Assembly (NCBI GenBank): GCA_002316385.1
Contig: DCDL01000051.1
Span: 28,276 to 48,360 of the forward strand
Reading direction: 5' to 3'
Length of the DNA stretch: 20,085 bases
From: Clostridium sp. UBA1056
GTDB taxonomy: Bacteria; Bacillota; Clostridia; Clostridiales; Clostridiaceae
Positions 1 to 7,116 of this stretch are shown here, one piece after another; positions within the stretch are counted from its first letter, which is position 1, and each line of letters opens with the position of its first letter. The translations under genes were made by a program, and so were the position numbers. The notes beneath the pieces are model-generated. The model did no database searches. It was not told the DNA's origin and saw only the letters and a list, made by a program, of their open reading frames with translations.

Positions 1-66
1 AAGTGCTTATTCAATATTTATTTAGATTAGCTTATTTTACGAAAGCTCCTTTTCACCCTTAAAAAC

Positions 67-124
67 AAAAGGTGCTGTCTTGTCTAGGAAATATATCCTA
101 CTTTTAGATAGCACCTTTTTTATT
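67..124. terminator. Rho-independent terminator downstream of the iron-binding lipoprotein gene
   Basis: The outer arms are AGGTGCTGTCT (70-80) and AGATAGCACCT (107-116 region), which pair with one G-U. A nested TAGGA/TCCTA stem (85-89 with 96-100) sits inside. The hairpin is flanked by A-runs on the left and a T-run on the right, so it could work in either direction. It lies 60 bases past the stop of the leftward lipoprotein gene, and on that strand it is followed by CCTTTTGTTTTT. The gene that ends to the left, if any, is outside the window. Confidence 0.75.
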
Positions 125-183
125 ATATTCTATGTACTAAAATTTACATTAATGGCTAATTAATTATAGAATAATTAATTACT

Positions 184-1137
184 TTAGATTTTTCCTTCCT
201 TTAACATATTAGTTAAATCATCAAGCATTAAATTAGCCGCTTTTATACCACCTGCTGTATTCCAAATAGTATCATCTACTTTATAAGCTTTATTATTTTT
301 TACAACATTTAGAGATTTAAACATTGGATCATTTAACCATTCTTCTTCTCTAGCAAGACCTTTACCATCTCCTAGTTCATAAGTAAAGTAGAACATCACA
401 TCTCCATCAGCTTCATTTAATCTTTCCTTACCAATTTCATTAACGAACTCTGTTCCTTGTTGAGCTGCTGGTCTTTTAAATCCTATTTCTTTAAGAATAG
501 TTCCAGCAAAAGTATCTCCAAGGTATATTCTAGTTTTTCCATCCATAAATCTTACAAGTGATATTTCATTATTCAATTTATCACTATAATTTTCTTTTAT
601 ATAATTAATTTTACTTTCATATGCTTGTATAGCTTTCTCACCTTCAGATTCTTTATTTAAAACTTCAGCATAGAATTTAAAATTATCTTTCCATGCTCCT
701 CTTATTGTATCTGAATAAACAGTTGGTGCTATTGCACTTAATTGGTCGTATATTTTTTCATGTCTCATTTTATTTCCAATTATTAAATCAGGTTTTAAAG
801 CAGCAATTGCTTCTACATTTGGTTCACTTTCCTTACCAACAGGCTTGACATCTGCAAGTTCACTCTTAGTATGTTCATACCAATCACCAGTAACACCGGT
901 TACAGCTCCTACTGGTTTAACACCAAGAGTAAGAAGAGCTTCTAGACCTTCATTAGTTAATATAACAATTTTCTTTGGATTTTCAGGAATCTCTGTAGTT
1001 CCCATAGTATGTTGTATAGATATAGTTTTAGAATCTGTGGCTTTTTCTGATGTGTTCTCTGTTTTATTAGAGCAGCCAACAAATAAACTTACAATTAGCA
1101 TACTTGATACAATTGCAGATAATAATTTTTTTTTCAT
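184..1137 (-). CDS. Iron-siderophore ABC transporter substrate-binding lipoprotein (FecB/YfmC type)
   Basis: This is a 317-aa extracellular solute-binding lipoprotein that should capture a ferric chelate (siderophore or citrate) and hand it to the FecCD permeases encoded divergently. The N-terminus is a lipoprotein signal peptide: MKKK, a hydrophobic stretch to about residue 20, and a lipobox ending VGC with Cys22 as the lipidated residue, followed by a Ser/Thr/Lys-rich linker. From about residue 40 it follows the Periplasmic_binding_2 family (PF01497), with the typical 'G.TEIPENPKKIVIL' entry, then 'EALLTLGVKPVGA' and 'VEAIAALKPDLIIGN'. Length is normal for the family. The start is supported by TTAGGAGG about 8 bases upstream of ATG on the minus strand. 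Expression probably shares the Fur-box control of the divergent operon. The exact chelate cannot be read from sequence. Confidence 0.93.
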   Translation of the reverse strand: MKKKLLSAIVSSMLIVSLFVGCSNKTENTSEKATDSKTISIQHTMGTTEIPENPKKIVILTNEGLEALLTLGVKPVGAVTGVTGDWYEHTKSELADVKPVGKESEPNVEAIAALKPDLIIGNKMRHEKIYDQLSAIAPTVYSDTIRGAWKDNFKFYAEVLNKESEGEKAIQAYESKINYIKENYSDKLNNEISLVRFMDGKTRIYLGDTFAGTILKEIGFKRPAAQQGTEFVNEIGKERLNEADGDVMFYFTYELGDGKGLAREEEWLNDPMFKSLNVVKNNKAYKVDDTIWNTAGGIKAANLMLDDLTNMLKEGKI

Positions 1138-1190
1138 TTATAATTCCTCCTAAAAATAATTTAGCAAATGACATAGAATTAAATATTTAT

Positions 1191-1220
1191 TTGTTATGGA
1201 TTTTAGTACGCACTTATGAT
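1191..1220 (+). promoter_or_regulatory. Candidate promoter for the permease/ATPase operon
   Basis: TTGTTA (1191-1196) and TATGAT (1215-1220) are separated by 18 bases. They match the sigma-A -35 and -10 consensus at 4/6 and 5/6. The predicted transcription start, around 1227, falls at the left edge of the Fur-like box. This is inference from motif and spacing only. Confidence 0.45.
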
Positions 1221-1244
1221 ATCATGTTTGAGAAAGATTATCAA
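1216..1244 (-). promoter_or_regulatory. Candidate promoter for the binding-lipoprotein gene
   Basis: On the minus strand, TTGATA (plus 1239-1244) and TATCAT (plus 1216-1221) are separated by exactly 17 bases, and each matches the sigma-A consensus at 5/6. The -10 lies in the perfect 10-bp palindrome ATGATATCAT (1216-1225), so the two divergent promoters overlap. The Fur-like box covers most of this promoter's -35 and part of its spacer. Confidence 0.55.
1229..1243. promoter_or_regulatory. Fur-box-like operator between divergent iron-uptake genes
   Basis: TGAGAAAGATTATCA matches the 7-1-7 Fur consensus TGATAATNATTATCA at 12 of 14 defined positions; the right half-site is perfect. It overlaps the -35 of the leftward promoter and the predicted start of the rightward one, so one repressor dimer could shut both arms. 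Family knowledge: Fur represses such operons when Fe(II) is plentiful. That Fur acts here is inferred. Confidence 0.6.
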
Positions 1245-1290
1245 TAACAATCGATATCTTTTTTCAATTACTACAGATGGAGGAGTCTAT

Positions 1291-2298
1291 ATGAAAAATA
1301 TTCTTAAAAGTAATGGGGGTAAATGGGTGTTACTTATATTACTTACAATATTCACTCTTATATTATGCTACTTAAGTATTACTAAAGGATTTATACATAC
1401 ATCTTATGATACCTTAATAGATGCATATAAAAATTTTAATAATTCCCAAGAACATATAATTATAAGAACTTCAAGAATTCCAAGAACATTAAATTCTCTT
1501 CTAGTCGGAGGAGCTCTTGGAGTATCTGGACTTTTAACTCAAGGATTGACTAGAAATAAATTAGCCTCGCCAAGTATATTAGGTATAAATTCAGGAGCAG
1601 TATTTACTTTGGTTATAGCTCTCACATATTTTCCTAATATATCTTCACTAGGGCTTGCCTGGTTGGCCTTTTTAGGTGCACTAGGATCTTCTCTACTAGT
1701 TTATTTATTATGTGGAGGTCTTTCAGGTGACATAAGACCTATGGATTTAACATTAGGAGGTACTGCTTTAGGGGCACTATTCTTTTCCTTAGCACAAGGT
1801 ATTTTATATAAAAATGAGGCTGCACTTGAGCAAGTTGTTTATTGGATGACAGGTTCTGTTGAAGGGAAAAAATTAGAGCTAATTGTCAAATTTATTCCAA
1901 TAATATTAGTAGTAATGATATTTACGTTATTTATTGGAAAAAAGCTTAATGTATTTTCATTAGGTGAAGAAATGGCAAGGTCATTAGGTATGAAAACTCT
2001 ATATTTTAAAATAGTTATAATAGCTATAGTTGCTATTTTATCTGGTGTATCTGTAGCTTTAGCAGGCCCCATAGCTTTCATTGGACTTATAACTCCACAT
2101 ATAGTACATAAATTTATTGGAACTGATTATAAATGGCTAATACCATTTTCTATATTAACAGGGGCATCTATACTATTGCTTGCAGATATAATGTCAAGAT
2201 TTATAATTTATCCAAAAGAAGTCCCAGTTGGTGCTTTAACTGCACTTATAGGTGGTCCTTTCTTTATATATATTGCAAAAAGGAGGGCCAGACAATGA
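1291..2298 (+). CDS. FecCD-family iron-chelate ABC transporter permease (first subunit)
   Basis: This is a 335-aa polytopic membrane protein of the BtuC/FecCD family (PF01032), one half of the membrane channel of a ferric-chelate importer. Family motifs are clear: 'GGALGVSGLLTQG' then 'NKLASPSILGINSGA' at about residues 72-103, 'GPIAFIGLITPHI' at 259-271 (coupling-helix region facing the ATPase), and 'VPVGALTALIGGPFF' near the C-terminus. About nine to ten hydrophobic helices are visible. The start at 1291 is preferred because GGAGGAG (1279-1285) is correctly spaced. A longer frame back to 1216 would encode the promoter and Fur box and has no ribosome binding site. The stop overlaps the start of the next gene (ATGA), implying translational coupling. 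Confidence 0.93.
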   Translation: MKNILKSNGGKWVLLILLTIFTLILCYLSITKGFIHTSYDTLIDAYKNFNNSQEHIIIRTSRIPRTLNSLLVGGALGVSGLLTQGLTRNKLASPSILGINSGAVFTLVIALTYFPNISSLGLAWLAFLGALGSSLLVYLLCGGLSGDIRPMDLTLGGTALGALFFSLAQGILYKNEAALEQVVYWMTGSVEGKKLELIVKFIPIILVVMIFTLFIGKKLNVFSLGEEMARSLGMKTLYFKIVIIAIVAILSGVSVALAGPIAFIGLITPHIVHKFIGTDYKWLIPFSILTGASILLLADIMSRFIIYPKEVPVGALTALIGGPFFIYIAKRRARQ

Positions 2299-3317
2299 TA
2301 AATATAAGTAAAAAAGCTATTAAGCTAAGCGGACTTTTACTGGGGATTACTATCTTAATGATGTTTTTTTCACTATGCCTAGGTGAAGTTATGGTAGGTC
2401 CACTAGATGTACTAAAGAGTATATTGGGAATAGATGCAGGGTTTTCATCTATTTTAGTTACGAAAATAAGGTTACCAAGAGTTCTTGTTGCCTTCTTTGT
2501 CGGAGCTTCTTTAGCATTATCTGGAGCTATACTTCAAGGAGTGGTTAAAAATGATTTAGCATCTCCTGATATATTAGGTGTAGTTAATGGAGGTTCCGTT
2601 GGAGCATTGGTATTTTTAACTATCTTTATAGATCCTAAGAATAATTCATTAACAACATCTATATTATATATGCCTATATTTACTTTTATATTTTCATTTA
2701 TAGCTTTAATGTCTATTTTGCTTATAAATGGAAAATCTTCTTCAACAAATAAATTAATTATAATAGGAATTGGAGTTTCTGCTATTGCTAAGGCCATAAC
2801 TAATATTCTTATAATAAATGGACCAGTAATTTTTATAAAAGAAGCCACAACTTGGATAACAGGAAGTATATATGGTGCTAACTGGACACATGCCATACTG
2901 ATTATAGTGATATTCAGTATTTTTACTACATTAACATTAATATTTATTAAAGATTTAAATCTTCATCAGCTTGAAGATGAGGTTGTAATAGTTCTTGGTA
3001 ATAAGCTACATAAAAGCAGGATTATACTCTTAAGCATTTCTGCTGCATTAGCAGCGGGTGCTGTAACTATTGGAGGAGGTATATCTTTTGTAGGCTTAAT
3101 AGCTCCTCACATTGCAAGAAAACTGGTAGATTCAAAATTTGAAAATATAATCCCACTTTCAATATTTATAGGTGGAATAATAACATTATTAGCTGATTTT
3201 GTATCTAAGTGGATATTTTATCCACAAGATTTACCTATAGGTATATTTACAGCTTTTATAGGAGCACCTTACTTTATATACCTTTTAGTTAAAAAAAGAA
3301 GCTACAAAAGGGGATGA
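2295..3317 (+). CDS. FecCD-family iron-chelate ABC transporter permease (second subunit)
   Basis: This 340-aa permease of the same family as its upstream neighbour probably forms a heterodimeric channel with it. Signature segments are 'VGASLALSGAILQG' followed by 'KNDLASPDILGV' (about 69-96), 'GGISFVGLIAPHIARK' (261-276) and 'LPIGIFTAFIGAPYFIYL' (313-330). The start is ATG at 2295, overlapping the preceding stop in ATGA, with AGGAGG at 2281-2286 inside the upstream gene. The same frame stays open back to 2133, but that stretch overlaps the previous gene and gives non-family residues, so it is not used. Its own stop again overlaps ATG at 3314. Confidence 0.93.
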   Translation: MINISKKAIKLSGLLLGITILMMFFSLCLGEVMVGPLDVLKSILGIDAGFSSILVTKIRLPRVLVAFFVGASLALSGAILQGVVKNDLASPDILGVVNGGSVGALVFLTIFIDPKNNSLTTSILYMPIFTFIFSFIALMSILLINGKSSSTNKLIIIGIGVSAIAKAITNILIINGPVIFIKEATTWITGSIYGANWTHAILIIVIFSIFTTLTLIFIKDLNLHQLEDEVVIVLGNKLHKSRIILLSISAALAAGAVTIGGGISFVGLIAPHIARKLVDSKFENIIPLSIFIGGIITLLADFVSKWIFYPQDLPIGIFTAFIGAPYFIYLLVKKRSYKRG

Positions 3318-3322
3318 TAGAA

Positions 3323-4093
3323 ATGATAAAAGCAAAAAATTTAGAGTTATGTTATGATGAAAAAATTATATTAGATAATATTAATTTAAATATAGAAAAA
3401 GGAAAAATTACAGCCTTAATTGGCTCTAATGGATGTGGAAAATCTACATTAATAAAGGCCATAGCAAGAATACTTAAACCTAGAAATGGAGATATACTCA
3501 TGGAGGATAGAGATATTCTTAAAATGTCTTCAAAGGAAGTTGCCAAGCTTATGTCTATGCTTCCTCAAAGTAGTAATGCTCCAGAAGATTTAACTGTTTA
3601 TGATTTAGTTAAACAAGGAAGATACCCTTATCATAATCTATTATCATTTTGGAGTAAAAAGGATGAAAATCTAGTTTTAGAAGCCATAAAAAAAGTAGGA
3701 CTTATAAACGATAAGGATATAACTTTAAATAACCTATCTGGTGGTCAAAGACAAAGGGCTTGGATTGCATTATCTTTGGCACAAGATACAGATATCATCC
3801 TTTTAGATGAGCCTACAAATCATCTAGATATAAAGTATCAGTTAGAAATTTTAAATATTCTAAGAGATTTAAATGAAAAAGAAAATAGAACCATAGTAAT
3901 GGTTATTCATGATATAAATCATGCATTAAAATATGCTGATAATATAGTTGCTATAAAGAATGGAAACATATTAGCTCAAGGTCCTAAAGATGAGATTATA
4001 AATGAAAAACTTATAAAGGATGTCTTTGATGTTGAATGTAATCTTATTAATTCTCCTATAGATAACTGTAAATTATGTGTACCTTTTATTTAA
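3323..4093 (+). CDS. Iron-chelate ABC transporter ATP-binding protein (FecE/FepC type)
   Basis: This 256-aa cytoplasmic ATPase powers the importer. In order it carries Walker A GSNGCGKST (residues 34-42), a Q-loop in MLPQSS (about 79-84), the ABC signature LSGGQRQR (138-145), Walker B IILLDEP with catalytic Glu (158-164), the D-loop NHLD, and H-loop His196. Length and motif order are normal for the FecE/FepC/FhuC group. Two starts are possible. ATG 3314 overlaps the upstream stop, but the only Shine-Dalgarno (AAAGGGG, 3307-3313) abuts it. ATG 3323 lies 9 bases after that site and is chosen here; the alternative adds Met-Ile-Glu. It is the last gene of the rightward operon, followed by a terminator. 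Confidence 0.93.
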   Translation: MIKAKNLELCYDEKIILDNINLNIEKGKITALIGSNGCGKSTLIKAIARILKPRNGDILMEDRDILKMSSKEVAKLMSMLPQSSNAPEDLTVYDLVKQGRYPYHNLLSFWSKKDENLVLEAIKKVGLINDKDITLNNLSGGQRQRAWIALSLAQDTDIILLDEPTNHLDIKYQLEILNILRDLNEKENRTIVMVIHDINHALKYADNIVAIKNGNILAQGPKDEIINEKLIKDVFDVECNLINSPIDNCKLCVPFI

Positions 4094-4193
4094 GTTTTTT
4101 AATGAAAATATATTAAGATATAGATATTCGTATCATAAATATGATGTTATTATTGAGGTATTCCACATCTTTTGTCATACATAGATTTAAAAG

Positions 4194-4250
4194 TTATCCC
4201 TTATTGTAAATTAGATAAATTATTTTACAATAGGGATAATTTTTTATTTT
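4194..4250. terminator. Terminator between convergent iron-uptake and two-component operons
   Basis: The arms TTATCCCTTATTGTAAA (4194-4210) and TTTACAATAGGGATAA (4224-4239) pair over 16 bp with one bulged T. They are followed on the plus strand by TTTTTTATTTT. The placement between two converging operons suggests bidirectional use. The minus-strand tail is weaker (ACTTTTAAA). Confidence 0.85.
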
Positions 4251-4261
4251 GATTATTTTTT

Positions 4262-5518
4262 CTATTTATTCTTTTGTGGTAAAAACACCGTTATCCTTGT
4301 ACCTATTTCCTCTCTACTTAAAACACTAAAATATCCTTTATGGTTATCAATAATCCATTTTGCTATAGATAGTCCAAGACCTGTTCCACCATCTTTTCTA
4401 ACTCTTGCTGTATCAGCTCTAAAGAAACGTTCAAATATATGAGGTACATCTCTTTCATTGATCCCTATTCCATTATCCTGAATAGCAAAATAAGCTTCTC
4501 CGTTATCATTTCTCCCTACTTTAAGTATTATAACTTCTCCTTTACCTGTGTATTTAGCTGCATTTTCAATTAGTATTCTAGCTGTCTGCTTGAGTAGACC
4601 TATATCACCATAAGCACTTATACTTTCTGAATTAATATAGCTATATATATGATTTTTATCTATCATCTTAGATTCTTCTAAAACTTCATTCATCATATCA
4701 TTAAGTAAAAATTCCGTCATAGTAAGCTGAGTTTTTCCATTAATACCTCTAGCCAAGAATAATAACTGCTCAACTAGATTTTTCATATTTTCAGATTCAG
4801 CTTTTATTGCTATAATAGATTCTTCTAATACGCTCTCATCATTTTTCCCCCAACGATCTAGCATATTTGCATAGCCTTGAATTACAGAAATAGGAGTTCT
4901 AAGTTCATGTGATGCATCTGAAACAAATCTTGCTTGCTGCCTATAAGAATCTCTCATTCTATCTAAAAGTTTATTTATTGCATCCTCTAACCCTTGAAGC
5001 TCACTATCACCGATGTGTATTCTTTCATCAGATGTTACGGGGCTGATTTTAGATATAGCATCCTCAAGGCTCTGAAATTTTTCCTCATCAAAATACATAT
5101 TACTAAGTCTACTTGCTGTTTCTGCTATTTCATTAAGTGGTTTTAAAACCATTCTAATTTTTGTTGTACCAAATATTATTTCTTGTAATAAAAATATTCC
5201 TTCTACTATTCCTAAAACTATAATTATTTTTCTAAGATTATATAAAAAAGTACTAGCTTCCTTAACCATAGTCTTTCCATTATTCCAAACAACTGTATAG
5301 CTTGATGTTTCTATAGGATAAAAATTAAATGACCTTTGTGCATTTTGTACTAATTCTCCATAGAAGTTCTTTTCAGATTCAATACACCAAAGACCAACTA
5401 AGATAAGTATCAAACATATATCAATTACAAGAAATCTAAAAAATAAATTTCTTACAGAAATAGAATTAATCTTTATTGCAATAGACGTAACATTTTTAGA
5501 TTTATTATTTTTACTCAT
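4262..5518 (-). CDS. Two-component sensor histidine kinase (HAMP/HisKA/HATPase, ArlS-like layout)
   Basis: This 418-aa membrane sensor kinase should phosphorylate the response regulator encoded just upstream. There are two membrane segments (about 25-45 and 97-117), enclosing only about 50 extracellular residues and followed by a HAMP-like stretch. The HisKA domain carries FVSDASHELRTP with phospho-acceptor His204. The ATPase domain has N-box ENAAKY (318-323), G1 DNGIGI (348-353), F-box FERFF, and G2 GGTGLGLS (377-384). All catalytic motifs are intact. It starts 8 bases before the regulator's stop, so the two genes are translationally coupled. The organisation around DASHELRTP and the short sensor loop resembles ArlS-type kinases. 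The signal sensed is unknown. Confidence 0.93.
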   Translation of the reverse strand: MSKNNKSKNVTSIAIKINSISVRNLFFRFLVIDICLILILVGLWCIESEKNFYGELVQNAQRSFNFYPIETSSYTVVWNNGKTMVKEASTFLYNLRKIIIVLGIVEGIFLLQEIIFGTTKIRMVLKPLNEIAETASRLSNMYFDEEKFQSLEDAISKISPVTSDERIHIGDSELQGLEDAINKLLDRMRDSYRQQARFVSDASHELRTPISVIQGYANMLDRWGKNDESVLEESIIAIKAESENMKNLVEQLLFLARGINGKTQLTMTEFLLNDMMNEVLEESKMIDKNHIYSYINSESISAYGDIGLLKQTARILIENAAKYTGKGEVIILKVGRNDNGEAYFAIQDNGIGINERDVPHIFERFFRADTARVRKDGGTGLGLSIAKWIIDNHKGYFSVLSREEIGTRITVFLPQKNK

Positions 5519-6191
5519 CTTTTATGACGTATCCTACACCACGTACTGTGGTTATTATTTTAACCTTAAAGGTATCATCAATTTTTGTTCTTAAGTATCT
5601 TACATAAACATCTATTACATTTGTTTCTCCAAAATAATCATAGCCACATACTTTTTCTATAAGTACATCTCTAGTTAGTACTATATTTTTATTTTCCATT
5701 AATACTTGTAGCAAAGTAAACTCTCTATTAGTTAATTCAATTTCTGTGCCATCATACATTACTTTATATCTTATTTTATCTAAAGTTAATAAACCGCAGC
5801 TTATTACATCTTCATCTTTTTTTACTGTAGCTACTCTCTTTTTAAGAGCTGTTCTTATTCTTGCAAGTAATTCTTCTATTGCAAATGGCTTTGTTATATA
5901 ATCATCTGCTCCTGCATCAAGCCCTGATACCTTATCCATAACAGCATCTCTTGCAGTAAGCATTATAACAGGCACATCAGAACTTTTCCTTAGTCTTCTT
6001 AATACTTCAAGCCCATTAATTTCAGGAAGCATAACATCAAGAATAACCAAATCAGCCTCTCCCCTCTCTGCAATTTCAAGACCTGTCCTACCGTTATTTG
6101 CTTTTATTACTTTATACCCCTCATGCATTAACTCTAGCTCTATAAATCTTGCTATTTTTTCTTCATCTTCAACAATTAAAATCTTAATCAT
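5511..6191 (-). CDS. OmpR/PhoB-family response regulator
   Basis: This 226-aa DNA-binding regulator has an N-terminal receiver domain (about 3-115) with acidic pocket EDE (8-10), phospho-acceptor Asp52 in LVILDVMLP, switch Thr79 and Lys101 in TKPF. A winged-helix Trans_reg_C domain (about 130-225) follows, with REFTLLQVL, a recognition-helix region ending VDVYVRYLR-like (here IDVYVRYLRTKI), and the C-terminal hairpin TVRGVGYV. It is the cognate partner of the adjacent kinase. Its ATG shares one base with the stop of the upstream gene and its stop overlaps the kinase start, so all three genes are tightly coupled. Target genes cannot be inferred. The neighbouring iron operon runs convergently and shows a Fur-like box instead. 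Confidence 0.94.
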   Translation of the reverse strand: MIKILIVEDEEKIARFIELELMHEGYKVIKANNGRTGLEIAERGEADLVILDVMLPEINGLEVLRRLRKSSDVPVIMLTARDAVMDKVSGLDAGADDYITKPFAIEELLARIRTALKKRVATVKKDEDVISCGLLTLDKIRYKVMYDGTEIELTNREFTLLQVLMENKNIVLTRDVLIEKVCGYDYFGETNVIDVYVRYLRTKIDDTFKVKIITTVRGVGYVIKDE

Positions 6192-6739
6192 TAATTAAAC
6201 CCCTTTTTAAATTTTTCTTTTATATTCTGGACATTCTTTGATATTTCACTAAATACCTTATTTACCTTATCCGTATTAACACTTTTAGCGAATACTAAAA
6301 ATTCTATGTCAAAGAATAGTCCAACAGTCATTAGAGGTATGATTATCCAGAAGGCAAAGAATAAAAGTAGTATTAATACGGTAAGTGGAAGCTTTAAAAG
6401 TACTCTACCTCTTCTTCTTATTTCAACGAAGATATTATTGCAGGTATCTATAGCTTTACATATAGTTTCAAAAATTCCATCAAAATTATTTCTACTTTTA
6501 GAATTGTTATTATCTCTATCTTCTTTAATATTAACTACTTCTTTCTGATTAGTGTAACTTTCTTTATATTCATTGGTATAAAATATGCTAACAGAAGGCT
6601 TTTTCAATCTTCCATGCTCTTCTAAATACACCATGGCATCTAGTATATCCCAATTATTATTTTCTAAAGCACTCTTAGCTTCTTCATAACTTATATTAGT
6701 TTTATCTCGTAATGTATCTACAAGTTTAGCCTTCTCCAT
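6191..6739 (-). CDS. DUF4342-type membrane protein with UBA/TS-N-like N-terminal domain
   Basis: This is a 182-aa protein without an assigned enzymatic role. Residues 1-45 look like a UBA/EF-Ts N-terminal-type three-helix domain (…KTNISYEEAKSALENNNWDILDAMVYLEE…), the fold used for protein binding. A polar Asn/Lys-rich linker follows (about 50-85), then a basic segment IRRRGRV, a long hydrophobic stretch (about 115-150), probably one re-entrant or two membrane passes, and a charged C-terminal helix. This arrangement matches the DUF4342 family as I remember it. AGGAGG-like GGAGG sits 7-8 bases before the ATG. It heads the operon with the response regulator and kinase, which suggests an accessory or membrane-stress role in that signalling system (inference). 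Confidence 0.75.
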   Translation of the reverse strand: MEKAKLVDTLRDKTNISYEEAKSALENNNWDILDAMVYLEEHGRLKKPSVSIFYTNEYKESYTNQKEVVNIKEDRDNNNSKSRNNFDGIFETICKAIDTCNNIFVEIRRRGRVLLKLPLTVLILLLFFAFWIIIPLMTVGLFFDIEFLVFAKSVNTDKVNKVFSEISKNVQNIKEKFKKGFN

Positions 6740-6766
6740 AAATAATCCTCCATATCTATGGCATAA

Positions 6767-6925
6767 GGCACTATCAAATAAATAATAGATCAGTATTCTT
6801 GCCTATTTGCCACGAATACTGCGTTGTTAAAATCCTGTTATAGCGCCACTATGGCAGTATTTTAACTCCTTGTCTCGTGACAAATATACTTCGAATCTTT
6901 GGTCTATTATTTATTTTCACGTGCC
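6767..6925. mobile_element. MITE-like 159-bp imperfect inverted repeat with TAA flanks
   Basis: The element begins GGCAC and ends GTGCC, and its two halves are imperfect reverse complements. Shared blocks include AAATAAATAATAGA, TATTTG, CACGA and GTTAAAAT, converging on a central hairpin near 6846. It is bordered on each side by TAA (6764-6766 and 6926-6928), which would fit a 3-bp target duplication. It has no coding capacity. Reading inward from its right end, 46 of the first 59 positions match the sequence that begins at 20018, so it belongs to a repeat family. It lies 28 bases upstream of the DUF4342 gene start, so that operon must be transcribed through or from it. Confidence 0.7.
6837..6865 (-). 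promoter_or_regulatory. Possible promoter inside the MITE-like element, facing the two-component operon
   Basis: On the minus strand, TTAAAA (plus 6860-6865) and TATAAC (plus 6837-6842) are separated by 17 bases, matching consensus at 4/6 and 5/6. It would transcribe toward the DUF4342 gene. AT-rich DNA yields such matches by chance, so this is tentative. Confidence 0.25.
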
Positions 6926-6970
6926 TAATATCTTTTATATTATTTGGTGACTTATATTTAATTTTAGATA

Positions 6971-7047
6971 ACAGGAGCTATTGAAAGATACAATAGTCTG
7001 TGTATAGGAAAAATGGATTCAACAAGAATCCACTTTTTTCATATACT
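6971..7047 (+). ncRNA. Two-hairpin segment ending in an intrinsic terminator; possible small RNA
   Basis: Between the MITE-like repeat and the HAD gene there is no reading frame. There is, however, a hairpin (ACAG..CTATTG / CAATAG.CTGT, 6971-7001). It is followed by TGGATTC-AACAA-GAATCCA (7014-7020 with 7026-7032) and a T-run (7034-7039), the second stem being extendable outward to GTATA/TATAC. On the plus strand this has the shape of a short terminated RNA. It could instead be a plain terminator for the leftward HAD gene or for a lost gene. No promoter is convincing. Confidence 0.3.
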
Positions 7048-7078
7048 GTTAGAATAAAGAAATAAGATATATCATAGT

Positions 7079-7116
7079 AAAACCCTTACCGTTAAAATAC
7101 AGGTAAGGGTTTTTAT
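7079..7116 (-). terminator. Terminator of the HAD hydrolase gene
   Basis: AAAACCCTTACC (7079-7090) and GGTAAGGGTTTT (7102-7113) form a perfect 12-bp stem, 3 bases after the stop of the leftward gene. A/T runs lie on both sides. On the minus strand the stem ends in a U-rich tail, although the symmetry would also allow plus-strand activity. Confidence 0.8.

Noticed and set aside
158..180. Perfect A/T-only inverted repeat just after the lipoprotein stop
   Set aside because: It is made only of A and T with a 3-base loop, and the real terminator is at 67-124; chance or a minor stem.
845..1153. 102-residue plus-strand frame
   Set aside because: It lies antisense to the N-terminal half of the binding lipoprotein, has no ribosome binding site and no family resemblance; it is a shadow.
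1216..1290. N-terminal extension of the first permease
   Set aside because: It would translate the Fur-like box and the leftward -10, lacks a Shine-Dalgarno, and adds residues foreign to the family; ATG 1291 has GGAGGAG.
2133..2294. N-terminal extension of the second permease
   Set aside because: It overlaps the first permease in another frame; ATG 2295 has AGGAGG and the coupled ATGA overlap.
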